DNA of 33,333 nt from a virus. The stretch is taken from IMG/VR virus record IMGVR_UViG_3300009086_000055, positions 1 to 33,333 of that record; one strand, written 5' to 3'. The notes beneath the pieces are model-generated. The model did not search any database. It was not told the origin of the DNA and saw only the letters and a list, made by a program, of their open reading frames with translations. Positions 12,190 through 21,374 of the stretch are shown here, in pieces. The position numbers and the translations under genes were made by a program. The stretch's first letter is position 1. Each line of letters opens with the position of its first letter.

Positions 12190-14243
12190 TGACTCCTGTA
12201 GAAGCGTATAATGAATTAGAGGCTTTACTATTAAAATTAGATCAGAACAAAAAAAAGCCATTAGAAGGTTTTAATTTTAGAGTTAATACCCTAAGACTAC
12301 TTGGACTTGCTATACAAAAAGCTAATACCTCAGGCCCTGGCGGAGATTTAGAGTGGGGTGATATTGGAGGAACTTTATTAGATCAAACTGATTTAAAAAA
12401 TGCATTAGACGGCAAAGCCCCTTTAACGCATACTCACCTAGGAACACAAGTTGCGCATGACAATAATACAAGTGGCTTAACTGCGACTAATGTGCAGGCT
12501 GCAATAACAGAACTAAAAACTTTAATAAACGCAGTCCCTGCTTTGACAGATGGGGATAAAGGAGATATTACTGTAAGTTCTTCAGGAGGAACTTGGACTA
12601 TTGATAATGGAGTTGTTAGCAATGCTAAACTTGGTACAGGAATAAATTCTGAAAAATTAGCAGATGGGAGTGTAAGTAATACTGAGTTTCAATATATAAA
12701 TACATTGAGCTCTAATGTACAAACTCAATTAAATGCTAAACAAGGCAGTGTTACCTTAACTACCACTGGGACATCAGGCGTAGCCACATTACTTGGTAAC
12801 ACGCTAAACATTCCAAACTACGCAGGCGGGCTTTCTAATCTAGTAGAAGATCTTACTCCGCAGCTGGGGGGTACATTAGATGCCAACAGCCAGATAATTG
12901 ACATGGGCACTAATACCATTACCGACACTAAAGTTGGTCAATGGGATACAGCTCATGGATGGGGAAATCACTCGTCCGCAGGTTATGTTACAAGTTCTGG
13001 TGTAACAAGTGTTACAGGTACAGCTCCAGTAGTTTCTTCAGGGGGAACAACACCTGCTATATCAATGGCAGCGGCAACTACATCAGCAAATGGTTATTTA
13101 ACCTCTACTGATTGGAATACATTTAATGGTAAGCAAGGAAGTATAACCTTAACGACTACTGGTTCATCGGGCGCTGCTACTTTAGTAGGTACAACTTTGA
13201 ATATACCTCAATATAGCGGTGGCGGAGGTGGTACAGTAACAGAAGTCACAGCAAACGCGCCTTTATCTGTAACAAGTGGAACGACAACACCTGACTTAAC
13301 GCTTGCGCAAGCCACAGCTTTAGCTAATGGATTTCTGAGTTCAACCGATTGGTCAACATTTAACACAGGTGCAGGATTAGCAGCAACAGCAAATCAAAAT
13401 TCAACAGCCACAATTTTAGGAGGTAACTTAACAGGTACAGTTAATTCAGTTGCAGTTGCAACGGTTACAAGTGGCGCAGCATTAGGAGCGACGGCACAAC
13501 AGCCTCCAAGTGAAGGTGCTTTTGTTGATGGAGACAAGACTAAGCTAGACGCGATAGAAGCCTCAGCAGACGTAACTGATGCAACAAACGTTACTGCCGC
13601 GGGTGCATTGATGGATTCTGAAATGACCGATTTAGCGGGTGTAAAAGGGGTTACAATTTCAACACTACAAGTTAAACCATCAGAAGGAGCATTTGCAAAC
13701 GGAGACAAAACTAAATTAGATGCTATTGAAGCAAGTGCTGATGTAACAGATGCTACCAATGTTACAGCTGCTGGCGCCCTAATGGACTCTGAAGTAACTA
13801 ACCTTGCTGCTGTAAAAGCTTTTGCTACCACTGATTATGCTACTGCAGCTCAAGGATTAACAGCCGATGCTGCATTACCAAAAGCGGGTGGGGCAATGAC
13901 AGGTGCTATAACTGGCAACCAAGATATAACAGGTAAAAGACCAATAGTTACTGATACAACTCAAACTATAAATCTAACATTAGGCACACATGAAGGCAGT
14001 TTTATATATTCTAACAATGGAGCTGCTGTAACTGTAAATATTCTATTAAATACATTACAAGCGTTCCCTGTAGGTACAGAGATTGATATAATTCAAGCGG
14101 GACTAGGTCAGGTAACAATAACCCCAGCGGGGAGCGTTAATTTAAATGGTGCAAATGCAGCAATCCCAATTACAGCACAATGGGGTGGGGCAACATTAAA
14201 ACAAATAACAGCGGACAACTGGATAATTGTTGGTAAAATATAA
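12189..14243 (+). CDS. Repeat-rich fibre protein, probably a head fibre
   Basis: This 684-aa protein starts with a short anchor (MTPVEAYNELEALLLKLDQN) and then carries fibre repeats: TQVAHDNNTSGLTATNVQAA (about 82-101), two copies of the QGSvTLTTTGtSGvATLlG module (about residues 186 and 317), two NGYLTSTDWNTFN-type modules, and two near-identical EGAFxxGDKTKLDAIEASAD modules (about 441 and 499). Such modules are usual in aquatic-phage fibres and form trimeric shafts. The C-terminus (about 580-684), ending QITADNWIIVGKI, looks like a beta-rich tip. The gene follows the portal directly; in crAss001 a head-fibre gene lies next to the portal gene, which favours a capsid fibre over a tail fibre. 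Receptor or glycan binding is inferred. Confidence 0.75.
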   Translation: MTPVEAYNELEALLLKLDQNKKKPLEGFNFRVNTLRLLGLAIQKANTSGPGGDLEWGDIGGTLLDQTDLKNALDGKAPLTHTHLGTQVAHDNNTSGLTATNVQAAITELKTLINAVPALTDGDKGDITVSSSGGTWTIDNGVVSNAKLGTGINSEKLADGSVSNTEFQYINTLSSNVQTQLNAKQGSVTLTTTGTSGVATLLGNTLNIPNYAGGLSNLVEDLTPQLGGTLDANSQIIDMGTNTITDTKVGQWDTAHGWGNHSSAGYVTSSGVTSVTGTAPVVSSGGTTPAISMAAATTSANGYLTSTDWNTFNGKQGSITLTTTGSSGAATLVGTTLNIPQYSGGGGGTVTEVTANAPLSVTSGTTTPDLTLAQATALANGFLSSTDWSTFNTGAGLAATANQNSTATILGGNLTGTVNSVAVATVTSGAALGATAQQPPSEGAFVDGDKTKLDAIEASADVTDATNVTAAGALMDSEMTDLAGVKGVTISTLQVKPSEGAFANGDKTKLDAIEASADVTDATNVTAAGALMDSEVTNLAAVKAFATTDYATAAQGLTADAALPKAGGAMTGAITGNQDITGKRPIVTDTTQTINLTLGTHEGSFIYSNNGAAVTVNILLNTLQAFPVGTEIDIIQAGLGQVTITPAGSVNLNGANAAIPITAQWGGATLKQITADNWIIVGKI
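13508..13810 (+). repeat. In-frame duplicated fibre module (DKTKLDAIEASAD) with silent divergence
   Basis: Two modules of about 174 bp start at 13508 and 13682. The peptides GDKTKLDAIEASADVTDATN and VTAAGALMDSE are the same in both copies, but codon third positions differ throughout (for example GACGCGATAGAA versus GATGCTATTGAA). The protein repeat is kept while long identical DNA is not. Confidence 0.8.
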
Positions 14244-14246
14244 TAT

Positions 14247-16913
14247 ATGTTTGGATTAACCTTAGGAGCAACAAGTTCAAGTGGTGGTGGTGTTGCGGCT
14301 GCTTTCGACTTTGAAAATGCTTTACAACTCGATGGAGTAAATGACTATGTCAATTTCACAGAGCAAACATATGCTTCAACCGTATTCTCCGCGTCTTTTT
14401 GGATAAGATACACAAACGTCAGAAGTAACAACATAATATTTGGCTCTGATTCTAATACTTTCAAATATTTCAGGCTCGATAGTGAAACTCAATTTAGTAT
14501 GCGTACTAGGTCGTCAAGTTCAACCATTGATACATTTACAGTTCCCGCTTTAGCTAATGGTACATGGTATCATATAGCGGTATCATTAGATAACGGAACA
14601 AATTTACTATGGTTAAATGGCACTCAATACACATCCAATTCTAGTGTAAATTACGCAGCCGAAAATATTGCTGTTGGTAGAATTGGTGGTCGTTCAAACA
14701 CGACACAAATGACGGAGGCAATAATTGATGACTTTATTATTCAAAGTACAGTATTAGACCAAACGGAGGTAGACTCTATCTACAATAGTGGCGCAGGCAA
14801 TCTACCAACAACTGTCTTTTCGAATTCTGATGTTTACTTTAAATTCGATGAATCTTCAGGAACAAGCGCGGCAGACTCAAGTGGCAACAGTAATACAGGA
14901 ACGCTCAACAACTTCACAGGCGCTTATTATTTTGTGCCTCACTCTTATGCGTATCCTTTTATGAATGCTTTGCAATTCGATGGTGTAAATGACTACGTAA
15001 GCATTGGAAGTTCTGTAAGTGTGAGCGCGGAAGCCACAGTAAATATGTGGGTTAAGTTTTCAGACCTTAATACCAGACTTGTTTCGGACACAAGTAATAC
15101 GGCAGTAATATGGACGCCTACAAGTACATCTGTAAGGGTATATTGTGGGGGTGGCTTTCGGGACTTTGTAGTGCCAACTATGAGTCTCGGAACTTGGCAT
15201 ATGATAACAGCGACAAGGGACGCTTCTAGTGGATGGCGAGTTTATTTAAACGGTACAGAAAGCACAAGCGGATTGCAAGTACGAGCAGGCACATTTAATG
15301 TAGATAGATTAGGTAACTTAGGGAGTGTCTATTCAGATATCGTTCTTGATGAGCTATCTATACTTGATGGTACAACGGCAAGTGATATTCAAATTAAATC
15401 ACTTTACAACTTTGGAGACGGGGCTGACGCTAACACGGCGCTTGGCTCTACTTCTTTATATTATAAATTTAATGAATCATCAGGCACAAGTGTAGCAGAT
15501 TCAAGCGGTAATGGTAACACAGGCACTTTAAATAATTTCACAGGAATTTATTTTATTCTTCAGGCGATTTACAACTTTGGAAATTACATTCAACCTGATG
15601 GTGTGAATGATACAGGTGAATTAAATTCACAAATTACACTTGGCACATCAACAGATTGGGTTGTTTCTTTTTGGGTAAAGGGTAGCGGTAGTTCTAACAC
15701 AACAAATACAATACTTAGTAACAGAACAAGTAGCGGTTATTATTCGTACCTTAGAACAGGTGCAACACCTTATGTGAGGTGGTCTTTTGGCGCAAACAAC
15801 ACAAGGCACGATTGGAGTCAATCAGCGTTGTCAGGATGGGATGACAATGCATGGCATCACGTTTACTTTTACAACGTGGTCGGAGCAGTACATCTTGTTT
15901 TTGACGGAGTTGATTATGGAGATGGAACGGCAACAGCAACACAAAACGGTGTTCGTATAAGAGACTTCTTTTACCGACAAGTAACAAATAGTATTCATTC
16001 AAAGGTAGCTATGGATGATTTTATTGCTCACGAAATAACAGGTAGTGTAGCGCAAGCACAATCTCTTTATAATAGCGGTGCAGGCGAAAATCCTTTTAGT
16101 GTTTTCGGAGCAACGCCTCAATATCGGTACAAGTTTGATGTCGCAAATACAGCGACAACAACAATTCCAAATAGTGGTAGCGCAGGTTCAAACGACTTAA
16201 CACTAAGCAACTTTACAGGAGCATATTTGTTAGAACATACATTCTCACCAATCGACTTGAGTCCTTTATTTTGGATGAATGCTTCAGCAGGTGTTACAGA
16301 GTCAGGCGGTGCTGTTAGCGCGTGGGCAGATCAAAGTGGAAACAGCAATGACTTTTCACAGAGTTCAGGTTCACTACAACCAACGTATGACGCGACAGGG
16401 CTAAATGGATTACCTACTATTATCTTTAACAATAAGGAATTAGTAAGTGGTGTTTTAAGTAGTCAAATATCCAATATCACAGTTTATTGTGTGTGGAAAA
16501 TGGACACTAACTACAACGGTGGAACTATATTGGGACAAACATCAGGTGCTAACAATAAACGATTCTTTTGGTATGACCCAGAAGACAGTATCTATTATTG
16601 GGATGGCGGTACAAGTAGTAAGATATTAGCAGCAAGTAATGACCCATTAGTATCTGCTGAAGCCTTTGTAATTCGCTCTGATTCAAATGGGGATGGAGAA
16701 GGTCGAGTTAATAATGATGCTTTTAGCGCTGAAAATAATGTTCAAGGCCTAACTACAGATGATGCGGCAATGACGATAGGTAATCGAGGAGCGGGCGCAG
16801 CAAGGCGGTTACAAGGTCGCATTTCTCAATTAATAGTTTATCAAGGCGAGCATACAGATGCTCAAGTTAATAACGTAATGAACTACTTAAACGGCATATA
16901 CTCAATATGGTAA
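14247..16913 (+). CDS. Multidomain LamG/concanavalin-like lectin virion protein
   Basis: This 888-aa protein consists of about four jelly-roll lectin-type (LamG-like) domains. Domain 1 starts near residue 27 (LQLDGVNDYVNFTEQ), domain 2 near 240 (ALQFDGVNDYVSIGSS), domain 3 near 445 (YIQPDGVNDTGELNS) and domain 4 near 669 (LSPLFWMNASAGV, AWADQSGNSNDF). Between them lie linkers with the repeated motif DESSGTSAADSSGNSNTGTL. Each has the usual SFWI..., GTWYHIAVSLDN...WLNG and IDDF-I features. It starts 3 nt after the fibre gene's stop. The family binds glycans, so host-surface or matrix polysaccharide binding, perhaps as part of a fibre complex, is the likely role. There is no signal peptide or clear catalytic site, although a hydrolase activity cannot be ruled out. 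Confidence 0.75.
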   Translation: MFGLTLGATSSSGGGVAAAFDFENALQLDGVNDYVNFTEQTYASTVFSASFWIRYTNVRSNNIIFGSDSNTFKYFRLDSETQFSMRTRSSSSTIDTFTVPALANGTWYHIAVSLDNGTNLLWLNGTQYTSNSSVNYAAENIAVGRIGGRSNTTQMTEAIIDDFIIQSTVLDQTEVDSIYNSGAGNLPTTVFSNSDVYFKFDESSGTSAADSSGNSNTGTLNNFTGAYYFVPHSYAYPFMNALQFDGVNDYVSIGSSVSVSAEATVNMWVKFSDLNTRLVSDTSNTAVIWTPTSTSVRVYCGGGFRDFVVPTMSLGTWHMITATRDASSGWRVYLNGTESTSGLQVRAGTFNVDRLGNLGSVYSDIVLDELSILDGTTASDIQIKSLYNFGDGADANTALGSTSLYYKFNESSGTSVADSSGNGNTGTLNNFTGIYFILQAIYNFGNYIQPDGVNDTGELNSQITLGTSTDWVVSFWVKGSGSSNTTNTILSNRTSSGYYSYLRTGATPYVRWSFGANNTRHDWSQSALSGWDDNAWHHVYFYNVVGAVHLVFDGVDYGDGTATATQNGVRIRDFFYRQVTNSIHSKVAMDDFIAHEITGSVAQAQSLYNSGAGENPFSVFGATPQYRYKFDVANTATTTIPNSGSAGSNDLTLSNFTGAYLLEHTFSPIDLSPLFWMNASAGVTESGGAVSAWADQSGNSNDFSQSSGSLQPTYDATGLNGLPTIIFNNKELVSGVLSSQISNITVYCVWKMDTNYNGGTILGQTSGANNKRFFWYDPEDSIYYWDGGTSSKILAASNDPLVSAEAFVIRSDSNGDGEGRVNNDAFSAENNVQGLTTDDAAMTIGNRGAGAARRLQGRISQLIVYQGEHTDAQVNNVMNYLNGIYSIW

Positions 16914-17128
16914 GCAAAGCATTTAATGAAGAGGATTATTCAGCACTAAGGGATGAAATCAATAACGATTTAAATCTACCTAGGGTAGAAGATAATGGTT
17001 ATCGGATGGAATCTTATTTGCCGCATGTTGATAAAGCAGATATACAAGAAACAGAGGATGAAAAATCTGAACCTATGTATTTAATTTACATAGACTCAAT
17101 CACAGAAAATTACTTAACTGATGAATAA
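16907..17128 (+). CDS. Uncharacterised 73-aa acidic protein
   Basis: The protein begins MVSKAFNEEDYSALRDEINN and ends YIDSITENYLTDE. It is strongly acidic. It overlaps the lectin-domain gene by 7 nt and the next gene by 8 nt (ATGAATAA), so it is translated as part of the fibre cluster. Small proteins in this place can be fibre chaperones or attachment proteins, but nothing in the sequence proves it. Confidence 0.65.
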   Translation: MVSKAFNEEDYSALRDEINNDLNLPRVEDNGYRMESYLPHVDKADIQETEDEKSEPMYLIYIDSITENYLTDE

Positions 17129-17336
17129 ATACGGATACATAACAGACAACACCTACGAGGTTACTAGCACAGCTATAACTTGGGACTTTGTTAAATATAA
17201 CGAAGACGAATCAACAACAGATTTTGTTGGCATCGAAAGCACAATTGCAATTGATTCTGACAAGGTTGTGATGTTTGAATCACCACAGGCATTCAACGCC
17301 TGGAAATACGAATTTCAACCAGAAGAAGACGTCTAG
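17121..17336 (+). CDS. Uncharacterised 71-aa protein
   Basis: The protein begins MNKYGYITDNTYEVTSTAIT and ends AWKYEFQPEEDV. It is acidic and beta-type, with many Thr, Tyr and Trp residues. It overlaps the preceding gene by 8 nt and precedes the membrane/coiled-coil gene by 2 nt. No family is recognised. A role with the fibres or their assembly is inferred only from position. Confidence 0.65.
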   Translation: MNKYGYITDNTYEVTSTAITWDFVKYNEDESTTDFVGIESTIAIDSDKVVMFESPQAFNAWKYEFQPEEDV

Positions 17337-17338
17337 TC

Positions 17339-17632
17339 ATGGAAAACGAAACTATTATACCAATGTTAGTTGCTCTTATAGGCGCACTCGGGCTTAAAGA
17401 AGGTTGGAATATCTGGAAGAAAAAAATAGACGCTTCTGCACAAATTAAATCTAATAAAAGAGAAGATAATAAATTTAGAATAACTGAATTAGAGGCCAGG
17501 GTGGATGAGCTCTATAAAAAGATTGAAGCTCTAATGGAAGAAAATGCTAGCCTAAAAGCTAACATAGCTAGATTAGAAGAAAGAATATTATTAACAGCAA
17601 AAAATAGAGTTAAAAATCATAAACAAAATTAA
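17339..17632 (+). CDS. Membrane-anchored coiled-coil protein (97 aa)
   Basis: Residues about 5-21 (TIIPMLVALIGALGLKEG) are a hydrophobic segment, short for a transmembrane helix. After a basic stretch, residues about 45-90 form a heptad-like helix (ITELEARVDELYKKIEALMEE, then LKANIARLEERILL), ending in a basic tail. The make-up resembles small phage membrane proteins with a cytoplasmic coiled coil, sometimes annotated as holin-like or tail-associated. It ends the fibre cluster; an 86-nt gap follows. It is far from the lysis cassette, so a holin role is not favoured. Confidence 0.6.
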   Translation: MENETIIPMLVALIGALGLKEGWNIWKKKIDASAQIKSNKREDNKFRITELEARVDELYKKIEALMEENASLKANIARLEERILLTAKNRVKNHKQN

Positions 17633-17718
17633 TAAGGCTATTAGTAAGTTAAAAATTTATATAAACAACTTACATACTTTATTTAATTACTTCATAATTT
17701 TACAAAAAATAGATAAAA

Positions 17719-18879
17719 ATGGCAGACGATTTATTTGATGGAGTTCAAATTTTGAACCCAAGGGAGTTAAATCTCAGAAAACAAGAAGGCAATACTGAAA
17801 GTAGTATAGAGCCTAAAGAAGAAATAAAAGAAGAACCACAGACTTCTGAAGACAATTCAGAAAATGTTTTAGAAGATGGTTTAAAAATGTTAAGTCCTCA
17901 GGAGCTAAGAGCTTCTAATAAAGGAGTTAACGAAGATAATATAGAAGAAACAAGTGAAACTGTTTCTAATAAAAAAGTTAATGCAAATAATGTTGATATA
18001 GACATAAAGGCATTAGCAAGCGTTCTTTCAAATAAAGGATTATTAGAACTAAATGAGGAAACCTCTTTAGAGTCTGAAGAAGATCTACTTGGCTTAATGG
18101 AGCAACAAACTGCTGAAAAGGCAGACTCTATGCTAGAAGGATGGATTAAAAATCTGCCCCCAAAAGCACAAGCTTATTTAGGTCTTATAGAAGATGGAGT
18201 AGATGCTGATATGTCAGTGGGACTTGTAGAAAGTAAAGCGTTTGTAGAAAATCTATCTGCGCAAAGTCCCTCTGAAGATTTAGAATCTGCTTACAGGCTA
18301 TATTTATCTAATTTAGGAATGTCGGAAGAAGAGATTTCTGAAGAAGTAGAAGAAGCTAAAGATCTTTCTAAACTATCAGATAAAGCTTTAAAAGCAAAAC
18401 CTAAACTTGTAGCTGCCATTGGCAAGGAAGAAGCAAATGCTAAAAACGTAATTGCACAGAGAGCTAGGCAAGAACAAGAACAAAGGGATGAGTATATTAA
18501 AACTTTAGAAAATAGTATAGAAACCTCTAATGAGTTAATAGCAGGAATGAAGCTTACCCCAAAGATGAAAGAAAAAATTAAAGATTCTTTTATGATAGCG
18601 GTAGAAGAAAAAGACGGAGTTCCCCTAAATCAAGTTAATGCTAATAGAACTAGAAACCCACAGGCTTTTGACATTCTATTACATTATTATACTCAACTGG
18701 GTCTTTTTAATATTAATGAAAAAGGGGTTGCAAAACCTGATATTTCGGCATTAAGAAGAAAAGTAACTTCAGATACTACTAATAGTCTTTTAGACATCGT
18801 AACAGAAAAACAATCTAAAGGCGAAGTGAGTTCAAAGACTTCTTCGTTTATAGATAAACTAAGTAAAATAAATTCTTAA
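17719..18879 (+). CDS. Probable capsid scaffold protein (386 aa)
   Basis: This very acidic, Lys/Glu/Ser-rich, mainly helical protein has no hydrophobic core typical of enzymes. It begins MADDLFDGVQILNPRELNLR and later repeats a similar block, DGLKMLSPQELRAS (about residues 53-66). A central helical zone (about 100-240) is followed by a long helix with QRARQEQEQRDEYIKTLENS (about 250-269) and a Lys-rich end. Its length, charge and place just before the major capsid gene are what one expects of a scaffold that directs capsid assembly and is then removed. No protease gene is visible nearby. The role is inferred. Confidence 0.65.
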   Translation: MADDLFDGVQILNPRELNLRKQEGNTESSIEPKEEIKEEPQTSEDNSENVLEDGLKMLSPQELRASNKGVNEDNIEETSETVSNKKVNANNVDIDIKALASVLSNKGLLELNEETSLESEEDLLGLMEQQTAEKADSMLEGWIKNLPPKAQAYLGLIEDGVDADMSVGLVESKAFVENLSAQSPSEDLESAYRLYLSNLGMSEEEISEEVEEAKDLSKLSDKALKAKPKLVAAIGKEEANAKNVIAQRARQEQEQRDEYIKTLENSIETSNELIAGMKLTPKMKEKIKDSFMIAVEEKDGVPLNQVNANRTRNPQAFDILLHYYTQLGLFNINEKGVAKPDISALRRKVTSDTTNSLLDIVTEKQSKGEVSSKTSSFIDKLSKINS

Positions 18880-18898
18880 TTAATTAATCTAAATTCAA

Positions 18899-20401
18899 AT
18901 GTTAAATTTACAGAAGTACCAAGCTGTTGATTACAGAGGTTTAGTGACAGACAATCACTTTCACTCTTTGTACCAGCAGAAACCACAGCTAATAAGCAAT
19001 GTGATTAAGCAGATTTATGCAACTGACTTGCATATGTCTTATCTAAATTTTTATGAAAAATTCCCTATTGAGTATGTAGACCAAGAGAATGGTTTCTACG
19101 AGTGGATGCTACAGGGACAACATGAGCGTAACTACCCTCTATTAGATGCTGAAGATTTCTCAGGAAACACAACTTCTGCTGGAACTTTCACTGGAAGTGC
19201 AGGCGGTGGCTCAGGTCAATTCTATCTACATTTTTCTGAAGACTTTGCAGATGTGCATGATGTTCTTTTAGGTGAGCAAGAATATGTTAAAGTATTCGTA
19301 CAAGAAAAAGAATCTGTAGGTTCTGGCATGCGTTATAGAGTACAATTCTTAACAGATGACTCTGATGCGTCTATTCCTGTAACAGAAGAGTTGTTTGTAG
19401 GAGCTAAGTTCTCTCGTGATTACAACTTGCAGAATGGAACTCTTTCTTATACTGGTTCTTCTCCTAACTTCTCTTCTCCTTTTAGAATGAGAAACCGTCC
19501 ATCTATGATGCGAATGGATTATGAAGTAGCAGGTAGTACTATCAACAAAGGTGGAAATGAGCCTCTAGAGTTTGGTTTCCAATTCCCTGATGGTTCTGTA
19601 GAAAGTGCTTGGATTAACTACCAAGATATGATTGCTGATATTCAGTTCCAAAACATGTTTGCTAGAATGAACATCTACGGACAGAAGAACTGGTCAGTTG
19701 ACAATCGTTACTTACTTTCTGATGAGAAGACTAACTTCTCTGTAGAAGCAGGTGAAGGTTTGATGAATCAAATCGCTCCAGGTAATATTCACTATTACAA
19801 TTCTTATGATCTTGATTGGCATGTTGATTTGCTAGTTGATATGGGAGTAGGCCGCCTTGAAAGAGGTAAGCGTATGTTAACCATCTATACTGGTGAATTT
19901 GGTGCTATCGAAATCCATAAGCAAATTCAGGCTAAAGCTAACCAATGGACTATCCTTACAATGGATCCAGGATTCTACAGGAAGACTAAGGATACTAATA
20001 CAGGAAGTGATAATACTTTTGGTTTTGGTGGTCAGTGGAATGAGTATCAGTCTTACAATGGTGTTAAACTTAAAGTAGAGATTATTCCATTCTTTGATGA
20101 TGATATTCGATTCAAGACTCGTCACCCAGGTGGAAACAAAGGGGTAGTAGAATCTCACCGAATGATCGCTTTTGATTACGGAGGAGATGCTGGTATCAAG
20201 CGTATTATGCCTAAGGGTGCTCAGGAAGAGTGGGGTTATATCTCAGGTCTTCGTGATCCTTGGTCTCCAGGTGGTAAAGGTACTCCTAAGTCTATCGCTT
20301 CTGAAGTAGATGGCTACAAGGTTATCCGCGCTAAGTGGGGAGGTATTAAAGTTGAAGATCCTACAAAGATCGTAGACCTTCGATACAATTATGTTCGTTA
20401 A
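18899..20401 (+). CDS. Major capsid protein (HK97 fold, crAss-like)
   Basis: This 500-aa protein builds the icosahedral shell. The N-terminal arm contains MLNLQKYQAVDYRGLVTDNH, followed by helical and beta regions. The block EAGEGLMNQIAPGNIHYYNS (about 284-303), then RLERGKRMLTIYTGEFGAIE (about 319-338), matches the conserved P-domain area of crAss-like capsid proteins as I remember them. The C-terminus ends IVDLRYNYVR. Length fits the group (about 490-510). Arginine is mainly encoded by CGN, whereas most neighbours use AGA, consistent with very high expression. It follows the scaffold candidate after a 19-nt gap. Confidence 0.9.
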   Translation: MLNLQKYQAVDYRGLVTDNHFHSLYQQKPQLISNVIKQIYATDLHMSYLNFYEKFPIEYVDQENGFYEWMLQGQHERNYPLLDAEDFSGNTTSAGTFTGSAGGGSGQFYLHFSEDFADVHDVLLGEQEYVKVFVQEKESVGSGMRYRVQFLTDDSDASIPVTEELFVGAKFSRDYNLQNGTLSYTGSSPNFSSPFRMRNRPSMMRMDYEVAGSTINKGGNEPLEFGFQFPDGSVESAWINYQDMIADIQFQNMFARMNIYGQKNWSVDNRYLLSDEKTNFSVEAGEGLMNQIAPGNIHYYNSYDLDWHVDLLVDMGVGRLERGKRMLTIYTGEFGAIEIHKQIQAKANQWTILTMDPGFYRKTKDTNTGSDNTFGFGGQWNEYQSYNGVKLKVEIIPFFDDDIRFKTRHPGGNKGVVESHRMIAFDYGGDAGIKRIMPKGAQEEWGYISGLRDPWSPGGKGTPKSIASEVDGYKVIRAKWGGIKVEDPTKIVDLRYNYVR

Positions 20402-20426
20402 TTTCTAAACTAAATACTTGATTAAA

Positions 20427-21368
20427 ATGGCAGGCAGTATTACAAATAAAGCAAAGGCTGGGGGACAAGATATCCCTCAGCCAACGCTTAAAAATTTCTT
20501 AATAAAAAATAAGATCGTTAAAATTAAACCCGTTATAAGGGAAGGTAAATGGGAGACTCTTCTAGATAAAAGAAGAAGAGACGCTTTCATGTATAACTCC
20601 ACAAAAAGGACTTTTACTTTACCTAACTCTTTAAGAACAGGTACTCTAGTACAAGTATTGGATGATGTAGAGCTCGTAAAGACTCCTCAATATCCAGACC
20701 TTGTAACAGAAAGACAATTTTTTGAAAAACAACTAAACAGGGATCTTTCCATTTATAATAAAAAGGGAGAGAACTTTTGGTTAGATGATAATATAACAAG
20801 AGTAGTTTTAACTAAAGACGGCGAAGAGTTAAATATGGAGGATCCTATAGACGTAATTCGTTTTAGGATATTACTAGCAAATAGAGAAACTATTGCAACC
20901 TCTTTGACTAGCGCAAAAACTAAACCTACTTACGAATTTTATGTAGAAGACGAAGAAGTGGAAACTTCTAGAGAATTAGATATAGCAGAAAAAGAGTCTA
21001 AGGCTTTTTCTTATTACAATGAGTATAAGGTAAGCGGCAATAAAATGCGCAACTTCCTTAAAGTTTCTAACAAAGGATTTAGCCCTGGGGCTACAGACTC
21101 TTGGTTAGCTCAAGAAGTATTTAAGAGCTTAAAAGATGATTTAGATAAATTTTTATCTATTGTAGAAGACCCATTGTTTGACGACAAGGCATTTGTATAC
21201 GATGCTGTTAGAGCAGGGGCTTTAGTAAGAAAAGGCAGAGATTCTTATGTATTAGATGATGGAAGTAAGACTGGAAGTATTTATGATACTATATCATACT
21301 TAAACAAACCAGAAAATTCTGCTCTATATAATATCATTAAAGAAAGAATTACTAGGACAAATAAATAA
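20427..21368 (+). CDS. Uncharacterised structural-module protein (313 aa)
   Basis: I use the ATG at 20427 (MAGSITNKAKAGGQDI); a TTG 9 nt upstream is in frame but unneeded. The protein is Lys-rich at the N-terminus (QPTLKNFLIKNKIVKIKPVI, about 18-37). It has a middle acidic helical part (VEDEEVETSRELDIAEKESK, about 171-190) and a C-terminal domain containing FVYDAVRAGALVRKGRDSYV (about 255-274). Proteins of this kind follow the capsid gene in related phages, but I do not know a function. Head completion or an ejected cargo role is possible. Confidence 0.7.
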   Translation: MAGSITNKAKAGGQDIPQPTLKNFLIKNKIVKIKPVIREGKWETLLDKRRRDAFMYNSTKRTFTLPNSLRTGTLVQVLDDVELVKTPQYPDLVTERQFFEKQLNRDLSIYNKKGENFWLDDNITRVVLTKDGEELNMEDPIDVIRFRILLANRETIATSLTSAKTKPTYEFYVEDEEVETSRELDIAEKESKAFSYYNEYKVSGNKMRNFLKVSNKGFSPGATDSWLAQEVFKSLKDDLDKFLSIVEDPLFDDKAFVYDAVRAGALVRKGRDSYVLDDGSKTGSIYDTISYLNKPENSALYNIIKERITRTNK

Positions 21369-21374
21369 TAGAGC

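Noticed and set aside
13394-13831. A 145-aa minus-strand reading frame opposite the fibre gene
   Set aside because: It is an Ala/Ser-rich mirror of the GCN/ACN-rich fibre repeats. It has no start context and lies wholly inside a convincing plus-strand gene.
12700-13850. CRISPR array or tandem satellite
   Set aside because: The repeats are in-frame protein modules of unequal length with many silent changes and no constant spacer length.
17339-17632. Holin role for the 97-aa membrane/coiled-coil protein
   Set aside because: It has one short membrane segment and a long coiled coil, and is far from the endolysin; two better holin candidates lie next to the endolysin.
19877-20158. 93-aa minus-strand frame and 61-aa alternate frame inside the capsid gene
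   Set aside because: Both lie within a secure major capsid gene and show no independent start context or domain.
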